64,000 nt of DNA. Origin: Piper betle. Its lineage: Eukaryota > Streptophyta > Magnoliopsida > Piperales > Piperaceae. The notes below the pieces were generated by a model that worked only from the letters and a program-made list of their open reading frames with translations, did no database searches and was not told where the DNA came from. Positions 12,501 to 24,530 of the stretch are shown in pieces; within the stretch, counting starts at the first letter, position 1, and every line of letters begins with the position of its first letter. The stretch lies in NCBI GenBank assembly GCA_033002965.1, contig JAURVB010014815.1, forward strand, positions 124,001-188,000. Reading direction: 5' to 3'. A program made the position numbers and the translations under genes.

Positions 12501-15228
12501 AGATTTTATCTTTTATATGAATGAAATTATTTGATATATGGTTAGATATATATTTGCATATGTATATTTGACAGGGTGGCCCCTAATTGCATTTTTAGGG
12601 GAAACTCTATCCGTTATATTTCAAAGTTTTCATTAATTTTTATCGGGATTGTCTTGGTGTGCACTCTGATTTGTATGTCATTCACGTAGTACCATGTTAG
12701 GGTTTGTGTATTCATCCATGCTTTGAGAGTTGTATCTTCATCTTAAGACGCCGAGATTGGATCCGTATGAGTTAGGTTCGGGTTAGCCGACCTAACCGGG
12801 GCTGGTAACATGCCGGTTCGGTTCACGAGTGTGGACCGGATTTGGGGTGTTACACTAAGTCTACTGGAAAGGAAGGCACTTATTGTTGAAAGTGAGAAGA
12901 AGAATACATCAAGTCAAATGAGGATTTCTACGGCACTAGAAAAGAAAGCAAAAGAGCATTTGCACACAGCCATTGCTCAATTCTTCTATCACTGTGCCAT
13001 TCCTTTCCATGTTGTAGACTCGCCTTATTTTCAAAAAATGATTGATGTGGCAGGTAAATACGGTAATCAAGGGATCAAACCTCCGAGCAGAAATTCTTTG
13101 TCAGGTAATCTTCTTACTACTGAAGTGGCTTCCATAAATGCTAGCTTAGAGGATATAAAAGTATCTTGGAAGACAACAGGCTGTTCTATTATGTCTGACG
13201 GGTGGACCAATCAATCCGGTAGAACTTTGATCAACTTTCTAGTTTACTGCCCAAGAGGAATGTATTTCCTTGGATCAGTTGATGCTTCAGACAAAAAAAG
13301 GATGCTACGTATTTGTTTAGTTTACTGGACAAAGTAGTAGAAGAAGTTGGGGAAGAAAACGTTGTGCAGGTCATTACTGATAATGCTTCGGCATACAAAG
13401 CTGCCGGGAGGATGCTAGAACATAAGAGACCGCATTTATTTTGGACTCCGTGTGCTGCCCATTGTATAAACCTGATGCTTAAGGACTTTGCAAAAATTAA
13501 GAAAGTTGGAACATGCATTATGAATGCACAAAAAGTCACCAAACTAATATACAACCACTCATGGTTGTTGGCTCTTATGAGAAATAATTTCACAAATGGG
13601 CATGAATTGGTGAGACCTGGGGCTACTCGATTTGCTACTCACTTTTTGACGATTGCTAGTTTCCTAGAACATAAGCAGGCACTGAAAAAGCTGTTTGTTT
13701 CTGAAATGTATTCATCATCGAAGTTTGCAAAAGATGAGGATGGAATAGCAGCTGAAAATATTGTCTTAAGTGCACATTTTTGGAAGAAGATGGAATTTAT
13801 GCATAAAACAATTGAGCCACTTGTTCGTTTTTTGAGATTGGTAGATAGTGATGAAAGACCTTCGATGCCATTTGTTTATGATGAAATGCAAAAGACTATC
13901 GAAAAAATAAAAGAGGTACATGGCATGAAAGTCGAACGATACAAGTTATTTGTTGATATCATCACCAAGAGATGGGCGAATCAATTTTGTCATCCTCTTC
14001 ATGCTGCAGCATATATGCTTAATCCTCAAACTCGTTATCGCCCTGACTCTACCATTGTATGCTCTTATTTGACTTACATACCTTTTATGATTTTTTTAAC
14101 AATTTCATATTGCTTGTGTTTGATTGGGAATAATTTTGTAGCCAAGTGAGGTGTATCGTGCATTCAATGATGTCATTTGTCGTTTGGAAGTCAATGAGGT
14201 AGCTCAATCCATGGCATCTTTGCAGGTCAAGATACTATTATTTTTAATTTTTATATATAAATGTTTATGTATAACTAAATATGATGATTCATTTTGTTTT
14301 AATATTTTGTAGTGGTCCGATTTTGTATCTGCAAAAGGAGATTTTGGACATTCTCTTGCAATTACCAATAGAAAAGTCCTTCACCCAGGTAAAATCCACC
14401 TTTCTCCAGATTTCATATTTATTGATAGCTTATAAGTAAATCAATTTATCAAATGTAGCATCATGGTGGGAGCAACATGGTATAAGCTGCCCTGAACTAC
14501 AAAAAATAGCTATTAGAATACTTAGTCAAACTTCATCATCATCGGGTTGTGAACGTAATTGGAGCACTTTTGACCAAGTACATACCAAAAAAAGAAATCG
14601 ACTTGCAAGGAAGAGAGTAAATGATCTTGTATATGTTCATTACAACATGCGGGTCAAAGAAAACGAGTTGAGGTGGAGGCATAAATATGATGCAGTTAGT
14701 GAACATTTGAGTTTAGAAGACTCGTTAGATGAGTGGGTTGGAGAACGGGACAACCCATCACCATCGGTATGTTTAAATAAAGCTTACATCACATTCATGA
14801 TTTTGTGTATGAATTTTTTTTGAATTGAAATGAATAGGGTATGACTTTTTTATGCAGGATGATTTCTTTGGTACCAATGTTGGCAACAATGATGGTGCAG
14901 ATGAAGAGGCCTTTGTAGCAAATGAAAGTGGCAACACATTGAAAACTGCAATTGGATCGTGTTCTACTACGTCTGATGGTTTTTCTTTGCCTCCTCTTCC
15001 TAGTGGACAAAATGTTGATATTGATGTACATATTGACTCCCAACATAATTTGTCTTTGCCTCCTGAACCTGAGGGACTTCATATGAGTGGGAGTTCTATG
15101 CCTCCTTTTACGCAGGGTCTCGTGTTAATGCAGATGATAGTTCTACTCTTCCTATTGGTGATAATGATTCGGACTCCGAAGATGATTCAGATGATGAATT
15201 AGATGATTTAGTATTAAGCACTATGTAA
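9507..15228 (+). pseudogene. BED/DUF659/hAT-C transposase, nearly complete, frameshifted and split by a solo LTR
   Basis: This is the transposase of hAT-2. The first exon (ATG 9507) gives a BED finger, CNFCKK with HIAGVKGNVAAC, followed by the expected RERIREEIG-like helix in a shifted frame. The solo LTR follows after CSK. Coding resumes after 12860 with SIMSDGWTNQSG and ITDNASAYKAAG, the DUF659 signature. The hAT dimerisation region (SWWEQHG, SSSGCERNWSTF) is at 14459-14766, and an acidic tail ends in DDLVLSTM at 15228. Four GT-AG introns can be placed: 14057-14141, 14226-14312, 14389-14458 and 14767-14857. One-base frame changes occur in A runs near 9715 and 13292 and again near 15115. The decay is light, so activity was lost fairly recently. 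Confidence 0.9.
9818..12854 (+). mobile_element. Solo LTR, family A copy 2
   Basis: It runs from TGTAAAACCC to GGGTGTTACA with a perfect 5-bp duplication CTAAG (9813-9817 and 12855-12859). It is 3037 bp in the same orientation as copy 1 and similar to it throughout, including the GC-rich centre (about 10300-11000), the CCTCGAGG motifs near 11600 and the GTGGCCCCTAATTGC block near 12575. Open frames inside are shadows of the GC-rich part. It inserted between the BED finger and the catalytic region of the hAT-2 transposase. Confidence 0.93.
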
Positions 15229-15550
15229 AATTGTGTTGAACATTCATTTTTGGACTTGTATTAATGTCTTGTTGTTATTATTTGATACAACACAAATGAT
15301 GATATATCAAATATTATACTTATGACATTGAGGTATGGTGATGATCATTGTGATGCTCTTTTATACTTGTATTAAATTATAAATTTGTGTATTTATGTTG
15401 AAAAATTATATAATTATGTATTTCAGGTATTTATGTTATGAGTTGTCAAATTTTTGTATATGACCAATTTGGACCAATTCAGGCCGATTCAACTGAACCG
15501 ATTCCTGTCCGATTTAGACCGATTCCGATTTATGCAACCATGCAGCCTAC

Positions 15551-16213
15551 AATGACTAATGACTATAAGACCTTTTAACAAATTATTTTTTCTTTTAGAA
15601 TTAACATTGTGCCATGTTATCTTTTTGTAACTTTACTTGAAAATAAATATATATGCATACAATATATAATTAATTTTAAACCGAGTTGAACTACGTCAGT
15701 GTAGGCTCGCTAGTCTTTAGACAAGCCGAGTTTGATTTCGAGCCCAACAGATGGCCTTTCGTGAACTTTGGATGGTACTTGTTGTCGATCATAATTAAAG
15801 CGATAAGTTTTGGCTAGGCCGTTAAGATGCCCCGGTCACCAAACGAATCAATCACTAATATTGCTCTTATAATAAACATAAAATTCAGTTAAACACTATC
15901 TAACCCCCAGAATCATCCGCTATTTACAGCCATAGCCACTCTTACTCTAAACAAAATTATTTTTAAAAAAATAAACATTCTTACAATTAGCTGATTCAAG
16001 TTAATACAAGTGGTGATTCTCATAATATGACAATATTTTGAGTAAGTGAGCTCATTTTATATTATAGATAAGTTTTAATTTTAAAGATAAATTGTCGTTG
16101 TATAATGAAATAAATTATAATAATCATAAATATAAATTTTGTTTGACTTTAAACATGAATACTAATTCAATAAGAATGTAAACTATAATAATTTAATTTA
16201 TTATTTTTTTATA
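15551..16213. other. AT-rich intergenic DNA, nothing recognised
   Basis: About 660 bp after the hAT-2 duplication, with no coding frame, repeat end or RNA gene that I can see. Confidence 0.5.
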
Positions 16214-16563
16214 TTTTTTATAGTTTGATTAATTAAATCTCCTAATTTTAATTAGAGACTAACATTGAGTTCTCTTTTATTCATGAGAGTAAATAATTAG
16301 TTGCATAACCATACAATGCACGAATTATTGAAATTATTATGATTTATCGGGAGGAAAAATATCATAACTTATATAAAATAAAATAATTATTTTTTATAGT
16401 TTGATTAATTAAATCTCCTAACTTTAATTAGAGACTAACGTTGAGTTCTCTTTTATTCATGAGAGTAAATAATTAGTTGCATAACCATACAATGCACGAA
16501 TTATTGAAATTATTATGATTTATCGGGAGGAAAAATATCATAACTTATATAAAATAAAATATT
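16214..16563. repeat. Two-copy tandem duplication, 176-bp period
   Basis: The block starting TAGTTTGATTAATTAAATCT at 16221 is repeated at 16397. The two copies run in parallel to CATAACTTATATAAAATAAAA with only about two visible base differences (for example AATTTT/AACTTT). Such similarity points to a recent local duplication. Confidence 0.9.
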
Positions 16564-17088
16564 CATCAATTTGTATATATCAAATTAAATGAAAACTATA
16601 TTTAATATTATATAATTAATCAATTTTAAAAGGTTTTTACAGTTAATAAAGTCGGAAGTAAGGCATATGCATCATCAGTGTGTAAGTGTGAAAAGAGAGA
16701 ACAACTGTACATTATAAAATTCTACATTATATTAAATAAGTTAATACAATATTTCCTTTTCTTTCTTCTTATAAACCTTTTTTTTGCGTTTTCTTCTTAT
16801 AATCCTTTATTTTGTCTCTGTTCTTGTACACATAGCAGCATCTTGTACACATGGTGTCTTATAGTATGCTTTAATTTTGTTACTTGTAAGTGGATATTAT
16901 TTGTGTTTAAACTGAGCCGAGTATTGAAGTATTTCAATTCAAGATTGTTGCTGATGTTCCTCCAGTGACCGGATTTTATTCTTGAACTAGCTGCAATCAT
17001 ATGAACAAAATTTGAAAACCATTGTAGAACAACAAACAGACCAAAATGCTCCTTTAACATTCAATCCTAATGAATGGTATCTATCAAC
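16564..17088. other. 3' flank of the receptor kinase gene
   Basis: AT-rich, mostly non-repetitive DNA downstream of the minus-strand kinase gene. It probably contains the 3' untranslated region, but I cannot fix a polyadenylation site. Confidence 0.4.
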
Positions 17089-19864
17089 TCAGTGGCTGAT
17101 TCCACTGGCATTGTCAGAAACAGCCGGCGACTCAGACACCGAGTCGACGGACTCATGAGAAGGAGATACCTCCCCGCGAATCTCCTCGATCATCTTCGCA
17201 ACCTGACCAATCCTGGGTCGTTGGTCTGGTGATGCAGAGGTGCAAACCAAGGCAATCTGCAACATACCCACCATCTCCTCTTCAATGTCCTTGTACCGCA
17301 TCAGTTCTATGTCAAACACCTCCGCCGTCCACTCCTCCCTCACCACAGACTGAACCCATCTGGGGAGATCGACCACCCCGGACCCGGTCTCCGGCGCGGC
17401 GGGCGACTTTCCGGTTAAGATTTCCAGCAACACCACCCCGAATGCAAACACATCTGTCTTGTGCGAGTACTTGCGGCCATCAGACAGCTCCGGGGCTCTG
17501 TAGCCGTTGTAACGAGAAGCAGTGCTGGTCGATGAGAAGGCCGAAAGGCCGAAGTCGGAGAGACGAGCATTCCCAACTAGATCAATGAGAATGTTGGTGG
17601 ACTTCACATTGCCGTGGTACATTTTGTTGGATGCGACGGATTGGTGGATGAAAGCTAGCCCACGAGCAGCGCCAGCAGCAATTTTCATTCGAGTAGTCCA
17701 ATCTAATGGAGTCCGGCCGGGACCTCTGTTGCCTTGAGGATGGAACAAAAGACGTTAGAGAATCACAAAACATAAAAACACTGACAAGAAACAAAAAATA
17801 TTTAAAAAGATAAGGTCATCGCTCTCGGACAACATCTAAAAAGAAGTGATGATATGCTTGCTTTAGTGAATTCAATCAGGAAAAGAACAGCACACGGGAA
17901 AGGTAAAGCTGATAGACTGATATATAATTAGGACACATTTATTGAAAGCCGGGAAGACTCGAGGAGACCTTATCGACCACTTCTCCAAAACCAGTAAATG
18001 TGAACTGAGCCACTTAACTACCTCAAATCTTATGATGGTGAAGGGGACGGTTACCTACCAAAGTGGAAGGACCTTTCCATGCCCACTAGGGCTGTCGTCC
18101 AACAATAAGACCATCACATAGTCCCGGCAAGAGTAAACAAAAAACACGGCCACAACTATTAGCTGTTAACCGTTCCCTAACAAGAGTGGTTGGAATCGGA
18201 TAGACAAGACAAATACGTATTATCAAATATCAATCCCCACAGACCAAGCCCGCCGCAAGGCCCCAAACAACACAAATATGGAACAATATTCATCTGTGAA
18301 AATCTGCACTTTTCCGACTTGGGTTCGGTTCAGGCAGCAATTGCCCACAATGTGTCATAAGAGCAGCAATGCCGGCTAGCTAATTAAGCAAGGCCATGGG
18401 AATTAACACAAACATTGATAAGCACATTTTAATGAAAATAAGAAAAAAGAAATTTTGTGTGAGGAAGAAGAGAAGTGTACCATGGAGTAGGGAGAAGAGA
18501 CTGCCATTGGCCATGTATTCGTAGACCAGCAGCTTCTCGTCCCGAGCATGGTAGTAGGCCATCAAGGGAACCAAATTGGGGTGGCACAACCGACCAAGAA
18601 CATCCATCTGCTGCTCGAACTCCCTCTTGGTCACCGGTTGCAGATCTTTGAGCCGCTTCACCGCCACCACGCTCCCATCCTCCAACACCGCCTTGTAGGC
18701 GGTGCCGAAAACGCCCTTGCCCAGCATCTCAGCCGAGGCCCTGAGCAGGTCCTCTAGCTCGAACTGCTTCATCCCTCGGAAGAACACCATCTTCCCCCTC
18801 CCCACCAATCCTCCCTGCGGCGGGTACGGGCTCGACGAGTACACGATCTTCTCCCCCTCTTGCAGCCGCGACCGCTTCCCTCCTCCCTTGGCCGCCGATG
18901 CCCTCCAGAAATACCACACCAAAAACCCGCAGATGGCGGCCAGCACCACCACGTCGCCGAGCACGATAAGAACGACGGTGAGGCGGTTCAGCTTCCCGCC
19001 TCGGTGGGAGTGGTCGGAGCGCAAGGTGGGGGTTGACGGGACCACGGCGGTCGCGTTGGCCGGCGAGGCGGCGATGGCGGTTGCTGCGTCGGAGCCTAGC
19101 CCGCCGCCGGGCCGGCTTGGGTCGCTCACAATGCTCTTGCAGACCGGCAGCGGTGATCCACAGAGGGCGAGGTTGTGATCAAATGCAGACGGGGGGAAAG
19201 CGGACAAACCAGCCGGGACGGCACCGGCGAAGAGGTTTCCAGAGATATTAAGATCCTGCAAGTTCGGGAGGTTGATGCCGGAGATCGAACCAAAAAACCG
19301 GTTTTCCTCGAGACGAAGGGTGAGCAAATGGTAGAGCCGGTTGAGGGTCGCCGGGACGGGACCGGAGAGATTGTTGTGGGAGAGGTCAAGGCGGTAGAGA
19401 TGAAAGAGGGAGGTGAGGGAGGGAGGGAAGCCGCCGGCGAAGGAGTTGTGGGAGAGGAAGAGGAGCTTGAGGGAGGGGAAGGAGGAGGAGAAGAAGTCGG
19501 GTAGGGGTCCCGAGAGGAGGTTGCGGTTGAGGCTAAGGACTCGGAGGTGGGTGAGTGGGGAGAGCGGGAGGAGGGTGCCGGTGAGGTTGAGGCCGTCGAG
19601 GACGAGGCGGGAGACGCGGCGCTGGTTGTTTAGGGCGGCGCAGGAGACGCCGAGCCAAGAGCAGAAGTCGGAGGTGGGATTCCAGGTGGAGAGGCGGTTG
19701 GATGGGTCAGAGGCTGCCTTGAAGGACAAGAGGGCGATCATGTCGGAGTTGGGGGTAGCAGCAGCATGGTGGAGAGGGATGGGGGTAAGGAGGAGGAGGA
19801 GGAGGAGCAGGAGCATTGGTGTGGGGGAAGTTCTTAGCCTGGGTGGTGGTTCTGACCCCGGCAT
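17089..19864 (-). CDS. LRR receptor-like kinase, subfamily III type, probable pseudokinase (two exons)
   Basis: Exon 1 is 19864-18481 and exon 2 is 17732-17089, joined across a GT-AG intron of 748 bp (18480-17733) inside a Gly codon. The product is 675 residues, typical for LRR-III kinases. In order it has a signal peptide with a long Leu run (about 17-36), an LRR N-cap ending CSWLGVSC (68-75), about five LRRs (100-220), a Ser/Pro/Ala-rich linker, a membrane segment (about 295-320), a Gly loop GKGVFGTAYKA (382) and the ATP-binding Lys in VAVK (403). The catalytic loop reads HGN (501-503) where active kinases have HRD, while DFG (521) and APE (541) are kept. It should sit in the plasma membrane and signal through partners. 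The intron position is typical of the subfamily. GC falls strongly from exon 1 to exon 2. The frame is open throughout, so the gene appears intact. Its ligand cannot be inferred. Confidence 0.93.
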
Positions 19865-19912
19865 TGGGAAGAAGTCGGAGAAGAGACTAGAAGGGAGAGT
19901 GTAATGAGCGTA

Positions 19913-19923
19913 TTGTATATAGC
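19913..19923 (-). promoter_or_regulatory. Candidate TATA box of the receptor kinase gene
   Basis: On the minus strand CTATATACA lies about 50 bp upstream of the start codon at 19864, followed by a pyrimidine-rich leader. This would leave a 5' leader of about 20-25 bases. Position and sequence fit a core promoter, but there is no independent support. Confidence 0.35.
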
Positions 19924-20984
19924 GTACCGCTTTTGGTAGAAGGGGTCTGCATATGATAGTGCGGAGGAGGGAAGTGTGGGTTGGAGGGAGTCAAAGGATG
20001 TTCAATATTTTTGGGAAGTATATACTTTAATTGCTCCTTCGGGAGATGGGAAAGAATAAAGAGGAGGCAGCCCGCAGGTGGTCGTCGTAGGGCTCCCCCA
20101 TGCGCTCCATGGTCCCAGTGCACTCTCTTCTTTTTTGCCGGCACTCATCTGTGCTCTTGCCTTACATGTTTTGTTGGCAAATTTTTTATAAGGCGGCTTA
20201 GCATCACTTAATGTATTAATGTGGATATTCTTGCATCAGCTGCTGAGGAAGAGGCAGGAATCTTTCATTTCGTGATTTGTCCCCCGAGGTACCCGCGAAT
20301 GCTTATCGATGGAAAAGGCCGGGTAAGCTCCGGTCTAAAACGTTTTTTTCGGATTAATTGGTATTATGCTATGCCATTTTGAACTTCTTCGATCTGTTCG
20401 TCAAAATCTTTTTTTATTCATATTCAATCCACTTCTATATTTGCTTGAGAGAATGGTCCAAGATATTTGGGAATTTTGTAATTGCACCCGGAAATAATAG
20501 AGAGGCAAATCATTTTAATAAATTAAAACCTTATTTTTAGATAAATCAAATTCAAAATGCTTTCGTAGAATGCCCAATATTGAAATATGAGAGTTCATAT
20601 TAACAGATTCTTTTTTTTCATTTTTGATACCCTAGAAATATTTTTTACAATTTAGGCTTTTAAACATTCGGTCAAATTAAACCCAAATCTCTTCCCACCT
20701 AAGAAGATTCACGTGAAAATGACCACCAAGTAAGATGAAAAATATAAAATAATTTATTTTTGTAATTTCATAACTTTGGCACCATTTATTCTAGAAATTT
20801 TATAATTTGTACCAAAATTTATACATTTTATTTTTAAGTATGATTGTGTTGAAAATAGTTTCACATCTAGGATGGGTATAAGTTGAGACCTGTATAAATG
20901 GTAAGAGGAGAGCTCCTTAAGTGACTAGTTAATCATTTTAAATAATGTTTAAATCTTCTCGCGAAGATGGCTATACTAAAAATA
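19924..20984. other. Upstream region of the receptor kinase gene
   Basis: About 1 kb upstream of the gene. The part to about 20340 is of mixed composition, then AT-rich. I recognise no gene or element end. Regulatory sites are likely but cannot be named from sequence alone. Confidence 0.4.
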
Positions 20985-21319
20985 GGAAACATATATTTTA
21001 AAAGAGACTTTTGTGCTTGCTTGTGATATCTTTTCTTTTATGTCCGGACTATTTTTGAAGGTTTTGATATTAAATAAAGTAATTTTGTAATCTTGGGAGT
21101 TTTCAAAAAAATTTTCATGTAATTCTTCATTAGTATATATATATATACGAGGTATGGTAAGCAAGAAATCAACATATATTTTCAAAATAAATGCATGGAG
21201 ACTTATGTGCTTGCTCATGATATCTTTATGTCTGGACTATCTTGAAGGATTTTGATATTAAATAGAGTATTTTTTTCATCTTGCAAGTTTTTTAAAAAAT
21301 GTTATATAATTCTTCGTTT
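20985..21319. repeat. Imperfect tandem duplication, about 190-bp period
   Basis: The segment GAGACTTTTGTGCTTGCTTG (from 21004), with GATATC, TGTCCGGACTAT and TTTTGATATTAAATA, recurs from 21199 as GAGACTTATGTGCTTGCT with the same order of blocks. The copies differ by several substitutions and small indels, so this duplication is older than the one at 16.2 kb. Confidence 0.75.
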
Positions 21320-22160
21320 GAATATTTAGTTAGTCTTTTTTCTTCTGTACCTTGTATGTGCATCATGTGACCCACAAATCTCTTACATGGGCTTGTGTAA
21401 ATAGGCCTATGTCATTGCTCTATGGGTTTGGCTATATACTTCAATGTAACAAGACCCGTATAGTAGCTTTATATCTTGCAGCCTGTTTCCACAAGAACTC
21501 CAAGCCCATTTGCTTCAAGCCCCACTCCATTGAGATAAAAATGGTTAAGATATTTATGGATGATTTGGAGAAGGCAAACTTGGTCTGAGTAAGTGAAGAA
21601 TTTGAGTAGAAAAATGTGAAAAAATCTCTATGTTTATAAACAGAAGAATTATTGAAAAAATGAAGGATTTTTCTAGAAGATTGGAGGATTCTAAGCCCTC
21701 GTGTGCTAGCGCCTTCTCCATCTCCTAGGCTTCAGGACTTCATATTTGAAGATTTGAAGGCTTAAAGACTCCAAGGTTTTAAGGCATCCACCGATTCTAA
21801 ATAGCTCCATCAAACGGTTCTATGTGTTTTCTTCTACACTAGTATGCAAGTGTTTGTTGTAAAAAGATCCAAGTCTTGCAACTTGAAAATGGATAACTTT
21901 TGTAACTCTTTCAATTTAGTGGAGTGTCTGAGGGCACCGTCTCCCAACTTGATAACCTTGTGAGTTGATGTTATTTACTTATTTGACTGTCTCTAAATAA
22001 TCGCGCTTCAGGGAACCTCTATATCTCTGTAAAGCTCCATCATTATCCACATGGCGTTCTTTCACAAAAAAAAAAAAGAATTTAGATACGAACATATTGA
22101 CAATTCCACTGGGGCCCACACCAAAAGGTTGAAGTGTTTTGAGATGATCTCTATCTATCA
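21320..22160 (+). other. Probable LTR end and leader of a degraded gypsy element
   Basis: The sequence leads into a gag-like remnant. Near 22000-22065 it contains a block (CGCTTCAGGGAACC.. to TGGCGTTCTTTCAC) that closely resembles one at 32990-33065. The shared block ends in TGGCGTTC, which could be a primer-binding site right after an LTR. The left end of this LTR could not be located. Confidence 0.35.
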
Positions 22161-23974
22161 ATGACGATGCCTTTCATGACGTCAATGACCACTAGAAGTG
22201 AGGATTCAATATTTCACAAGCAAGTCGCTTCATCTCTCACAATGAAACACAAATGGAGCAAGTCAATGGAAGTAGTGCACGACCTACTCAGCCTTTCAAC
22301 TAATAGAAGTACATCCAAAGGTTTGAGGAGCATAATTGACGCATTCATGAATAAAAGAAAAAACATGAAAAAAGGTACCTCACACGTGAGACATTTGTAT
22401 GTTAGATCCTCCAAAATAGTGCTAGCACAATATCTTCCACTATTAATCAGCATGTGCCCACACCGGTTGGTCAACAGGCTTGTCTTCTTCCTCTTGTTAT
22501 AGCCACCCAAATATCAAGTCAACCAGCCATCAAAGCTTCAACGACTCTTATGCCGACGTTCTACCCCAGCATGCATATGAATGTGGCACAATCCCACCAC
22601 TTTCAAAAGATCAACATTGGTCATCTAAGCAACAACCACATTTATCAACCTAGTTCTTTATTAGCATCAACAGTTTGGGTTGTTTCAGCGCATCACCTTA
22701 GCCGTTTACACTCCAACACAATACAATCCGGCTATGTTCAGCCATGGCAAGGACAGATAACCACCTTGCAGCCCACACCTATCTCCCAGAAGTTCCACCA
22801 ATATCCAATCCGGCTATGGTAAGTACCTCAAACACATGTCAACAAGTTTCCCAGTGCCTTCCAATTGCATTAGGGGTTCCTCAAGCCCCAACCGTGGCAG
22901 CTCCCATCTTGCCTGCAGTAGAAGTGACCATGCAAACTCTTGCAGCAGATCCAAAGATTGACCTACTCATACAGGCTATGGCTGTAATGCGACCGAGCAT
23001 AGAGAAAGAAAACTTCGTCTCAGACGTTGTCAAGAGGTTGAGACCCCTTGCTGACGAAGTGTATGATAAGGTGCTACTAACCAAATATAAAAGACCAAAT
23101 TTTACCAAGTTTAATGGTAGTGGGAATCCATGAGATCACATCATTATCTTTGAGATAGAATGCGGAAACTTCGCTACCAATGAAAAGTTGAAACTTCAAT
23201 AGTTTCTCTCCTCTCTAACCTGTAACGCCCTGCATTGGTCCAACAATCGTTCTCCTCGCTCCATTGCATAATAGGAGAACCTTGTGAAGTTGTTTACTAC
23301 ACATTTCCAGTTGATAGCGGTGCCAGTGAAGATTGAGCATCTCAAACTTTGTACTAAGGTGCCAAGTGAAACATTCCGGGATTATGTGCAATGATTCCGA
23401 ACCTTGGTTTCCCATATGAAAGAGACCTCAAGAGTTCAAAGAGAATGTCACGATTTGTGCAATGAATTCTTGATTAGCTATTTGGTACTTGACTTCAGCC
23501 CTATATTCTAGCTTTGAGGAGTTGTTTGACAAAGTCTTCACCAACGAAGAGTTGTCTTGCAACACTTCTGCCGTTTAAGCGCCTCAGTTTGCAATAGTAA
23601 ATGTTGATGCCAATGCATATGTTACAAATGACCATAACACTCAAGAACGTGATTGGCGAGACAAACAAAACAATGAGAAAGAGAACCATCATGAACCTTC
23701 ACCTCGTGACAACCTTTGTCTAAGAAATGGCCAGATCCCTAGTGAGGATTAGTCACCACCCTTTCTCATAAAAGACTGCTTAACATGCAGTAGGCAGTTG
23801 TTTTAGAGTGAAACCCATAGACCTATTTTCACAATCCCAAAGATTACTCTTTCGAACTTCGTGATACAAAGAGGTGGTTTAATGTTCTGAAAGTGAAGAA
23901 GAAAGACGCCTCTTACTTGACATCCCGTCAACAATCTCTAGTGCTGAAAATGCATCAACTTTGGAAGAGAAGAA
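22161..23974 (+). pseudogene. Ty3/gypsy gag remnant
   Basis: The clearest part (about 22920-23470) encodes residues like KYKRPNFTKFNGSGNP, then HIIIFEIECG, then LSSLTCNALHW. This is the order seen in the retrotransposon gag domain of plant gypsy elements, which forms the particle shell. Several in-frame stops follow (for example just after GSGNP at 23132). Upstream (22161-22900) is a Pro/Gln/Ser-rich open stretch without a recognisable domain. The last part (about 23890-23974) belongs to a different open frame that continues beyond the Copia insertion at 28094. No protease or reverse transcriptase follows. Confidence 0.65.
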
Positions 23975-24080
23975 TGTTATAAATAAACTGTATAAACTTG
24001 GATCGACTTCATATCAAATCATTAAGAGAAATTAAACTAGATAAATAAAATAAAATAGCGGAAGCATACCTAAAGCCATA

Positions 24081-24530
24081 AGGAATTGTATCATATGTTA
24101 TTATGTAAGGTTGGCTAAATTAAATTGATCTACTAAAGTTAAGGGTTATGAGTCATAAATTAAAGTGTAGAATTCAATGAGAAAAGTGTGGAATTCAATG
24201 TGTAGATACCTTTTCATAAATTCTCTTTCGTAATGGGTGGAATTGAATTTATGGAACTAAGGCTATAAATAAGGAGGTTATGGTCCCTGAATTCATATCT
24301 GGTTTTCGTTCTAGTATCTCATTGTCTAGAACTTTGGTTTAGAAAACTAGTCTTGGATTTGGAAAATCCATAATTAAGAATTCAGGTTTTAAAAACTCTT
24401 CATGGATTCAGACTTTAGTTTCTTTATGGCTTCAGGTACACTTCCGCTATTTTATTTTATTTCTCTAGTTTAATTTCTTTTGATGATTTGATATGAAGTC
24501 GATCCAAGTTTATACAGTTTATTTATAATA
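24081..24530 (+). repeat. Left LTR of the Copia element (plus orientation)
   Basis: It runs from AGGAATTGTATCATATG to GTTTATACAGTTTATTTATAATA. Compared with the reverse complement of 27597-28088 it lacks about the first 35 LTR bases, including the TGTTGG start. The 106 bp before it (23975-24080) are an inverted copy of its own 3' end, so this end of the element forms a large hairpin. Confidence 0.85.

Larger units (their letters stand above)
8498..15542 (+). mobile_element. hAT transposon 2, full length with perfect 8-bp duplication
   Basis: The left end is CAGAGTTGCAGGAATTGGCC (8498) and the right end closes ..TTATGCAACCATG (15542). These are imperfect inverted repeats of each other, followed inward by many copies of CCGATTC/GAATCGG. 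The flanks are identical: CAGCCTAC at 8490-8497 and 15543-15550. A plus-strand transposase gene fills the element. A 3-kb solo LTR (9818-12854) interrupts it. Without the LTR the element would be about 4 kb. Confidence 0.93.

Noticed and set aside
18548..19504. Plus-strand frames across the receptor kinase exon
   Set aside because: Antisense shadows of the high-GC minus-strand kinase exon.
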